A stretch of 10,785 bases of DNA. Source: Pseudomonadota bacterium (GTDB lineage: Bacteria; Pseudomonadota; Gammaproteobacteria; Burkholderiales; Casimicrobiaceae). The notes beneath the pieces were generated by a model that saw nothing but the letters and a program-made list of their open reading frames with translations, was not told the DNA's origin and did not search any database. Shown piece by piece: positions 1 to 7,352 of the stretch. The position numbers were made by a program, and so were the translations under genes. The stretch's first letter is position 1. Every line of letters begins with the position of its first letter. The DNA is taken from the NCBI GenBank assembly GCA_022709775.1, contig JAKLIE010000018.1:1-10785 (forward strand), given 5' to 3'.

Positions 1-882
1 CAGACCCGGTACGCCCAGCATGGAATCCTTGCGGAAGTACTTCGGATCAAGAAAGTCGTCATCCACCCGACGATAGATCACATCCACGCGACGCGGCCCC
101 TGGGTCGTGCGCATGAAGACCTGATCGTCCCTGACGAACAGATCCTGCCCCTCGACCAGCTCGACCCCCATCTGCTGCGCGAGGAACGTGTGCTCGAAGT
201 ACGCCGAGTTCCATGGTCCGGGCGTCAGGACCGCCACGGTCGGGTCGACGTGGTCCGGCACGAGCCCGCGCAGGTTGTCCAGCAGGACGTCCGGGTAGCG
301 GTGGACCGGCCTGACCGACTGCGCGGCGAAGAGCTCCGGCAGCAGCCGCATCATCATCTTGCGGTTCTCGAGCATGTACGACACGCCCGACGGCACGCGC
401 AGGTTGTCCTCCAGCACGTAGAACTCGCCCTCGCCCGCGCGTACGACGTCGACGCCCGCCACGTGCGCGTAGATGCGCCCGGGCACGTCCACGCCGCGCA
501 TCTCCGCGCGGTACTGGGTGTTCGACAGCACGCGATCCGCGGCCACCGGGCCGCCGTTCAGGATCCGCTGGTCGTGGTAGATGTCGTCGAGAAACGCGTT
601 GAGCGCCCGCACGCGCTGCAGGAGTCCGCGCTCGAGGACGCTCCATTCGTCGGCCGCGATGATCCTCGGTATCAGGTCGAACGGAATCAGGCGCTCGGTC
701 CCGGTGTCCTCGCCGGCGACCGCGAAGGTGATGCCGAGACGGTGGAACGCGCGCTCCGCCTCCTCCCGTTTCTGCGCCACGCGGGACGACGGCGTGCGCG
801 TCAGCCAGTCCGCAACGGCCCGGTAATGCGGCCTCACCGTCCCGTCCGGGGCGGTCATTTCGTCGTAGGGGGCGGTGGGCAT
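1..882 (-). CDS. Circularly permuted ATP-grasp protein (DUF404/DUF407 family), 3' part missing
   Basis: Reading the minus strand from ATG 882 gives 294 residues without a stop to base 1, so the C-terminus lies outside the window. Family members are usually about 470-480 residues, so roughly 60% is visible. Seen: YDEM at residues 6-9, VRPHY at 16-20, NTQYRAEMRGVDVPG near 121-135, YVLEDNLRVPSG at 155-166 followed by MLENRKMMMR, and VDVIYRRVDDDFLDP at 266-280 running into RKDSMLGVPGL. These are hallmark blocks of the circularly permuted ATP-grasp family. Such proteins are predicted to use ATP to form amide bonds and are often encoded beside alpha-E (DUF403) and transglutaminase-like proteins; no firm reaction is established, and the partners would lie left of base 1. 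Start choice: ATG 882 fits the family N-terminus and lies just downstream of a sigma-54-like promoter, but has a poor ribosome site. An in-frame GTG at 930-928 with GGAGG at 943-939 is the rival start and would add 16 residues. Confidence 0.9.
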   Translation of the reverse strand, partial: MPTAPYDEMTAPDGTVRPHYRAVADWLTRTPSSRVAQKREEAERAFHRLGITFAVAGEDTGTERLIPFDLIPRIIAADEWSVLERGLLQRVRALNAFLDDIYHDQRILNGGPVAADRVLSNTQYRAEMRGVDVPGRIYAHVAGVDVVRAGEGEFYVLEDNLRVPSGVSYMLENRKMMMRLLPELFAAQSVRPVHRYPDVLLDNLRGLVPDHVDPTVAVLTPGPWNSAYFEHTFLAQQMGVELVEGQDLFVRDDQVFMRTTQGPRRVDVIYRRVDDDFLDPKYFRKDSMLGVPGL

Positions 883-913
883 CGGCAAGGATCGGACAGG
901 ATCGGATTCCAGT

Positions 914-929
914 AGCAAGCGGCAAGCCA
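914..929 (-). promoter_or_regulatory. Putative sigma-54 (-24/-12) promoter of the ATP-grasp gene
   Basis: The minus strand reads TGGCTTGCCGCTTGCT. Against the RpoN consensus TGGCACG-N4-TTGCW it matches 10 of 12 defined positions, and the invariant GG and GC dinucleotides have the required 10-base spacing. Transcription would start near base 903, leaving a leader of about 20 bases before ATG 882. An NtrC-like palindrome lies about 115 bp upstream of that start, a usual enhancer distance. The match is seen; its function is inferred. Confidence 0.55.
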
Positions 930-938
930 CCGGCAAAA

Positions 939-943
939 CCTCC
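939..943 (-). promoter_or_regulatory. Possible ribosome binding site for an alternative GTG start
   Basis: GGAGG on the minus strand lies 8 bases upstream of an in-frame GTG (930-928) that would lengthen the ATP-grasp protein by 16 residues (MACRLLLESDPVRSLP). Motif and spacing are good. However, the added residues lie outside the usual family start, and the GTG overlaps the putative sigma-54 element, so a transcript from that promoter could not contain it. Either this site serves a second, upstream transcript or it is fortuitous. Confidence 0.3.
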
Positions 944-1004
944 GGAAAACCGTGGCTTAGCACTTGTACCACGCCTGCCGGATACCGATTGCCCTGATTT
1001 GGGG

Positions 1005-1037
1005 CGACCATACGCACCTGTTTGGTGCGTATGGTCG
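1005..1037. promoter_or_regulatory. Perfect 14-bp inverted repeat with NtrC-like core
   Basis: CGACCATACGCACC, a 5-base centre (TGTTT), then the exact reverse complement GGTGCGTATGGTCG. The core GCACC-N5-GGTGC matches the enterobacterial NtrC site TGCACC-N5-GGTGCA at 10 of 12 bases, the two outermost bases differing symmetrically. The symmetry extends beyond a minimal NtrC site. No T-tract follows on either strand, so a terminator is unlikely. It lies between the divergent ATP-grasp and tRNA-Val promoters and could be an operator for either. The repeat is seen; the binding protein is inferred. Confidence 0.6.
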
Positions 1038-1067
1038 GGGAGAACCGGGCTTTGCCCAATCGGGCCG

Positions 1068-1096
1068 TTTACTCGACCTCCCCCTTGTGCTCTAAT
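1068..1096 (+). promoter_or_regulatory. Sigma-70 promoter of tRNA-Val
   Basis: TTTACT (1068-1073; consensus TTGACA) and TCTAAT (1091-1096; consensus TATAAT) are separated by 17 bases, the optimum. A start near 1103 follows, in a GC-rich discriminator (TGGCGC) of the kind seen at stable-RNA promoters under stringent control. The tRNA begins about 17 bases later, leaving a short leader to be processed off. Stringent control is an inference. Confidence 0.75.
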
Positions 1097-1119
1097 TGGC
1101 GCTCCTGTCTGGGTTCGCG

Positions 1120-1194
1120 GGGCGTTTAGCTCAGTGGTAGAGCACTGCCTTCACACGGCAGGGGTCGCTGGTTCGAACCCAGCAATGCCCACCA
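1120..1194 (+). tRNA. tRNA-Val, anticodon CAC
   Basis: A 75-base gene folds into a complete cloverleaf. The acceptor stem GGGCGTT (1120-1126) pairs with AATGCCC (1184-1190), with one G-T pair. The D stem is GCTC/GAGC. The anticodon stem CTGCC/GGCAG encloses loop TTCACAC, giving anticodon CAC at 1152-1154, which reads GUG valine codons. A five-base variable loop is followed by T stem GCTGG/CCAGC with loop TTCGAAC. Discriminator A1191 is right for valine, and CCA (1192-1194) is encoded. It has its own promoter upstream and a terminator 9 bases downstream, so it is a single-gene transcription unit. Confidence 0.97.
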
Positions 1195-1203
1195 CATCGA
1201 ACC

Positions 1204-1239
1204 AAGGGGTTATGCGCAAAGCGTAACCCCTTTTTTTTT
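1204..1239 (+). terminator. Intrinsic terminator of tRNA-Val
   Basis: GGGGTTATGC (1206-1215) and GCGTAACCCC (1221-1230) form a 10-bp stem with one T-G wobble around loop GCAAA, followed directly by nine T residues (1231-1239). This is a textbook Rho-independent terminator. It should insulate the downstream haloacid dehalogenase gene from tRNA transcription. Confidence 0.95.
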
Positions 1240-1333
1240 GGACGCGCGGCAGCGGAGGATCGGAAGATCGCTCCTTGTCTCGCACGTCGCGACGCTCCTG
1301 TTCGCGGCCGACCGTCGCCCGATTTCATCTCCC

Positions 1334-2023
1334 ATGCCCCGTTCCCGCTTCGCCGCCTGCGTTTTCGACGCCTACGGGACGCTCTTCGACGTCGGCGGCG
1401 TCGCGTCCGCGGCGGACGCGCTCGCGCCCACGCACGGCGCGGACCTCGCGAAGCTCTGGCGCGCCAAGCAACTCGAGTACACGTGGCTCGCGAGCCTGAT
1501 GGCCGCGCCCGGCTACGCGCGCCCGGACTTCCGCGACGTCACCGCAATGGCGCTCGACTACGCGGCCGCGGCCCTGGTGCTGCCGCTCGATGCCGATGCG
1601 CGGGCGGCGCTCGCCGCCGAATACCTGCGACTCCCGGCGTACCCGGACGCCTATGCCGCGCTCGCCTCGATCGCGCGCCCCCGATGGATCCTGTCGAACG
1701 GCACGCGCGACATGCTCGACCCGCTGGTCGTCGGTTCGGGGCTCGCTCCGGTGATCGACGGCGTGATCTCCGTGGACGAAGCGAACGTCTACAAGCCGGC
1801 GCCGGCGGTCTACGCGCTGGCCGCCGACCGGCTCGGCGTCGACCCGCGGTCGATCGCGTTCGCCTCGGCCAATGCGTGGGACGCGGCAGGCGCGCAGACC
1901 TTCGGGCTCACCGCCATCTGGGTCAACCGTGCCGAAGCCCCGGTCGACCGCCACGCTGCCGCGCCCGCGTTCGTCGTCGGCTCGCTGTCGGAGGCCGCCG
2001 CGATAGTCAACGGGTCCGGCTGA
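1334..2023 (+). CDS. L-2-haloacid dehalogenase (haloacid dehalogenase type II, HAD superfamily)
   Basis: 229 residues, the usual length for the family, cytoplasmic. Predicted reaction: hydrolytic dehalogenation of short L-2-haloalkanoic acids to D-2-hydroxy acids (EC 3.8.1.2), through an ester on the nucleophilic aspartate. Seen: motif I FDAYGTLFD (Asp12, Thr16), Arg43 in LWRAKQLEYT, motif II LSNGT (Ser121, Asn122), Lys154 and Tyr160 in VYKPAPAVY, and motif IV FASANAWD (Ser178, Asn180, Asp183). These match, at a shift of +2 or +3, all nine active-site residues known for L-DEX YL (D10, T14, R41, S118, K151, Y157, S175, N177, D180). The frame is open back to 1238, but ATG 1334 sits 11 residues before the nucleophile as in relatives; no good ribosome site precedes it. 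It stands alone after the tRNA terminator and converges on oxyR. The true substrate could be another small acid, since many genomic homologues are untested. Confidence 0.92.
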   Translation: MPRSRFAACVFDAYGTLFDVGGVASAADALAPTHGADLAKLWRAKQLEYTWLASLMAAPGYARPDFRDVTAMALDYAAAALVLPLDADARAALAAEYLRLPAYPDAYAALASIARPRWILSNGTRDMLDPLVVGSGLAPVIDGVISVDEANVYKPAPAVYALAADRLGVDPRSIAFASANAWDAAGAQTFGLTAIWVNRAEAPVDRHAAAPAFVVGSLSEAAAIVNGSG

Positions 2024-2058
2024 CGCGCGCGGCCCGTTCGGCCCTGCGGATCGTCGGG

Positions 2059-2966
2059 TCAGGAACGTGCTGCCGACCGCGCCGCCGGCGGACGCACTTC
2101 CGCGACCGCCGTGCGCAGCGCCTCGATCGCCTGCGGGCGGGGAAAGCTCTTTCGGTAGGCGAGCGCGACGCGGCGCGACGGCGCGGGTTTCGCGAACGGC
2201 ACCGGCACGACGAGGCTGCTGTGGTACTTGGGCGTGAGCGCGTCGCGCGGCAGCACCGACACGCCCAGACCCGAGGCGACCATGTTGCGCACGGTCTCGA
2301 GCGAGTTGGTCCGGGCGGTAGGCACGTCCTGGCGATTGAGCTCCGGGCAGGCGTCGAGCACCTGGTCGCGGAAGCAGTGGCCGACGTTGAGCAGGATCGC
2401 ATGCTCGCCCACGAGCTCGTCCGGGCGGACCGCCTTCCGCTTCGCCCACTTGTGCCCGGACGGGACGACCACCTGGAACGGCTCCTCGTAGAGGAAGACG
2501 GTCGCGACGCCCGGCGGGGCGAACGGAAGCGCGATGATCGCCGCGTCGAGCCGACCGCTCTTGAGCTCGGCCTCCAGCACCTCGGTCAGGTTCTCCTCCA
2601 GCTCGAGCGGCATCTCGGGCGCGCGCACGTGCAGCGCCGGAATCAGGTCGGGGAGCAGGTAGGGCGCGACGGTGTAGATGACGCCGAGCTTGAGCGGGCC
2701 GACGAGCTGGTTGCGCCCGGCCCGCGCGAGCTCGCGGATGCGCGCGGCTTCCTCGAGCACGAGCTGCGCCTGTTCCACCACCCTCTCGCCCACCGGCGTG
2801 ACGCTGACCTCCGACTTGCCGCGCTCGAACAGCTGCGCGCCGAGCTCCTCCTCGAGCTTCTGGATCGCCACCGAAAGCGCGGGCTGGCTCACGAAGCACT
2901 TCGCCGCCGCGCGCCCGAAGCTCCTCTCCTGGGCGACCGCGACGACGTAGCGCAGCTCGTTGAGCG

Positions 2967-2970
<4 letters not shown>
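2059..2970 (-). CDS. oxyR: Hydrogen peroxide-sensing LysR-family regulator OxyR
   Basis: 303 residues. The N-terminal winged helix-turn-helix covers about residues 1-60 ([20 protein letters not shown], then [19 protein letters not shown]), followed by a linker helix and a LysR-type sensing domain from about residue 90. The redox loop [12 protein letters not shown] places Cys199 and Cys208 at exactly the E. coli OxyR numbers and spacing, which identifies it as OxyR rather than a general LysR protein such as CysB or CbbR. Peroxide should oxidise the pair to a disulfide and switch on catalase, peroxidase and related genes. ATG 2970-2968 overlaps the galU stop (ATGA), so translation is probably coupled to galU and the gene is the distal member of the zipA-ligA-galU-oxyR unit. 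The 97-bp-long galU end upstream shows no obvious separate promoter. It converges on the dehalogenase gene across a 35-bp gap with only a 4-bp GGCC hairpin. Confidence 0.95.
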
Positions 2971-5911
<2,941 letters not shown>

Positions 5912-7114
5912 CTACGCCGAGAACAGCTTGTGCGCGCGGGGGCTGCCGGGCTCGATCTGCGCGCGCACGAGGAGCTCGCTCGCCCCCACGACCTGCGAGC
6001 GGATCGCGGCGAGCGCGGTGTCGGTGAGCGGACGCTGGTTGTCGTCGACGAGCTCGCCGCCCAGCGTGTGCGCCATGCGCTTCGCGGCCAGCTTCAGCTG
6101 GTCGAACGCCTTCGGCGGATCCCCGACGCGGGGCACGTCGAGCACCAGGACGACGCCGGGGACCGCGGCGATCCGCAGCGACTCCGCGCTGAAGGGATCG
6201 CCTCTCGCGTTCTGCAGCGAATAGAGGACCGCGCCGGTCTCCTCCTGCACCCACTCGAAGCGCCCGGAGGGCGCGAGCCTGAAGCCGGCCGCCTCCGCGA
6301 CGCCGCGCAACCGCGTGCCGGGGATCGTCGTGCCGTCGGGCTTCTGGATCGTCAGCCCGATCTGCATGTCGAGCTCGGCGCAGAGGCGGTCGAGCTCTTC
6401 CGCGCGCAACGCTTCCTCGTCGACCGGCGCGGCGAGCCACGCCGCCGGCAGCGTCGGCGCGATCTCCGCGATCAGTCGATGAAACGTCTCGATCTGCGCC
6501 CGGCCGGCCGCGCCGTTGCGGTCCGCGAGGAGCAGGCACGCCGCCACCTCGCCGAACTCGCCCGGCGCCTCCCCGGTGATGCGTTGCCACGGAGCGTCAC
6601 GATCGCGCCGCCCGAACCAACGCAGCGGCTTGCCCAGACGCGCGTGCAGTCCGGCGGCGAGCGCCCCCGCGACGATCGGCCGGACGGGTTGCAGCGTCAC
6701 GACGCACTCGATCTCGGGGTCGGGCTGCGGCTGCGTGCCCTGAGGAGGCATGGAATCCGCCATCGCGCTGCGCGTCACGGGACCGGTCGGGGGCAGCACC
6801 GCGTCCTGCATGCCGGTGTCGGCGCCATCCAGCGTCCCGACCTCGTCCATCGGCACGCCGAAGGGCGCTTCGTCGGGCACCGCGTTCCCGCCATCGGTGG
6901 CGTGGCCGCCGGAAGCGGCGACGCCGAGCGTGGGCTCGACGCGCGAATCTCCGCGCGTCGCGGACCGGGCACCGGACGAGTCGGCTTGCGGCCGGAAGGC
7001 GCCTTCGATGCGCCGGCGGACGCGTCGCTCCTGCCACCAGTTGTAGACGAGCACGCCCGCGACGAGCAGGACGCCCGCGATGATGAGTCCGGTCTGGAGC
7101 GTGGTGAGCCGCAT
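5912..7114 (-). CDS. zipA: Cell division protein ZipA (FtsZ-anchoring divisome protein), long form
   Basis: 400 residues against 328 in E. coli. One N-terminal membrane segment (about 5-25, LQTGLIIAGVLLVAGVLVYN) is followed by a basic stretch (QERRVRRR), so the bulk faces the cytoplasm, as in ZipA. A Gly/Pro/Ala/Asp-rich linker runs over about 40-131. Residues about 132-222 form an extra ordered-looking domain absent from E. coli ZipA. The C-terminal FtsZ-binding domain (about 251-378) is recognisable by AEAAGFRL, LYSLQN, VPGVVLVLDVPRVGDP and ELVDDNQRPLT, each with a clear E. coli counterpart. It tethers and stabilises the FtsZ ring at the inner membrane. ATG 7114 puts the membrane segment at the N-terminus as expected; no strong Shine-Dalgarno precedes it. 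A TATAAT box lies 27 bp upstream and ligA follows after 6 bp. Confidence 0.92.
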   Translation of the reverse strand: MRLTTLQTGLIIAGVLLVAGVLVYNWWQERRVRRRIEGAFRPQADSSGARSATRGDSRVEPTLGVAASGGHATDGGNAVPDEAPFGVPMDEVGTLDGADTGMQDAVLPPTGPVTRSAMADSMPPQGTQPQPDPEIECVVTLQPVRPIVAGALAAGLHARLGKPLRWFGRRDRDAPWQRITGEAPGEFGEVAACLLLADRNGAAGRAQIETFHRLIAEIAPTLPAAWLAAPVDEEALRAEELDRLCAELDMQIGLTIQKPDGTTIPGTRLRGVAEAAGFRLAPSGRFEWVQEETGAVLYSLQNARGDPFSAESLRIAAVPGVVLVLDVPRVGDPPKAFDQLKLAAKRMAHTLGGELVDDNQRPLTDTALAAIRSQVVGASELLVRAQIEPGSPRAHKLFSA

Positions 7115-7140
7115 GGGAGTCGACGTCGCAGGCTGGCCCG

Positions 7141-7169
7141 ATTATAGCCCCGGCCAGCGCGATAATCCG
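7141..7169 (-). promoter_or_regulatory. Possible zipA promoter (consensus -10 box)
   Basis: The minus strand carries a perfect TATAAT at 7146-7141. The best-placed -35 (CGGATT, 7169-7164, 17-base spacer) matches TTGACA at only 2 of 6 positions, and there is no TG extension. A start near 7134 would give a leader of about 20 bases before zipA ATG 7114. An AT-rich box in otherwise extremely GC-rich sequence makes it stand out. It would let zipA-ligA-galU-oxyR be transcribed independently of smc. Confidence 0.5.
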
Positions 7170-7175
7170 GACGCT

Positions 7176-7190
7176 GGAAGCCGCGCTTCC
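7176..7190. repeat. Short inverted repeat in the smc-zipA gap
   Basis: GGAAGC (7176-7181) and GCTTCC (7185-7190) flank the triloop CGC, forming a small 6-bp hairpin. It lies about 160 bp past the smc stop and just upstream of the putative zipA promoter. No T-tract follows on the minus strand. It may be part of a weak or Rho-assisted end of smc, or chance. Confidence 0.35.
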
Positions 7191-7210
7191 GGGCTCGTCG
7201 CCGCGCGAGC

Positions 7211-7245
7211 GTCGCGAATCTCCCCCCGAGAGCGGGAGACGCGAC
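7211..7245. repeat. 12-bp inverted repeat in the smc-zipA gap
   Basis: GTCGCG (7211-7216), a 2-base bulge (AA), TCTCCC (7219-7224), a 9-base loop, then GGGAGA CGCGAC (7234-7245): 12 pairs in all. On the minus strand it lies about 110 bp beyond the smc stop. It has no U-tract, so it is not a standard intrinsic terminator, but it could stabilise the smc mRNA 3' end or assist termination. The pairing is seen; any role is inferred. Confidence 0.5.
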
Positions 7246-7352
7246 CTTCCCCGCAGCGCGGACGACGTGCGCATCTCTCCGGCGGGACGGGCGAACCCGG
7301 GGCGGCCCGACGTTCGCCGTCGCCTCGGAGCGGCCCCGCGGCGCTCACGCGC

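Larger units (their letters stand above)
7115..7352. other. Intergenic region between smc and zipA (238 bp)
   Basis: This is the only sizeable gap in the minus-strand cluster. It contains the two inverted repeats and the TATAAT box listed separately. The reading frames crossing it (Arg/Ser/Pro-rich) show no family signature and extend antisense or out of frame into smc and zipA, so I see no small gene here. A GCGTGAGC octamer is directly repeated at the smc stop (minus strand, about 7342-7357). Confidence 0.6.

Noticed and set aside
190..915. Open frame of 241 codons on the plus strand opposite the ATP-grasp gene
   Set aside because: It is His/Val/Arg-rich with no recognisable motif, while the minus strand carries clear ATP-grasp motifs through the same bases.
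956..985. Other sigma-54 candidates (TGGTACAAGTGCT and CGGTATCCGGCAGGC) on the minus strand
   Set aside because: The first has GG-N7-GC spacing, which RpoN does not tolerate; the second has right spacing but lacks the flanking consensus bases. The 914-929 element is much better.
1005..1037. The palindrome as a bidirectional terminator
   Set aside because: Neither flank has a T-tract (GGGG follows on the plus strand, GCCCC on the minus), and it lies between two divergent promoters where termination has no obvious use.
1120..1239. tRNA-Val as an integration site for a mobile element
   Set aside because: No integrase, no repeated tRNA 3' end and no change in base composition are visible on either side; the tRNA is followed by its own intact terminator.
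1238..1333. N-terminal extension of the dehalogenase from an upstream start at 1238
   Set aside because: The extra 32 residues have no family counterpart and start within the T-tract of the tRNA terminator; ATG 1334 gives the normal N-terminus.
2031..2043. GGCC-N5-GGCC hairpin as terminator between the dehalogenase and oxyR
   Set aside because: Only a 4-bp stem with no T-tract; such repeats are frequent by chance in this GC-rich sequence.
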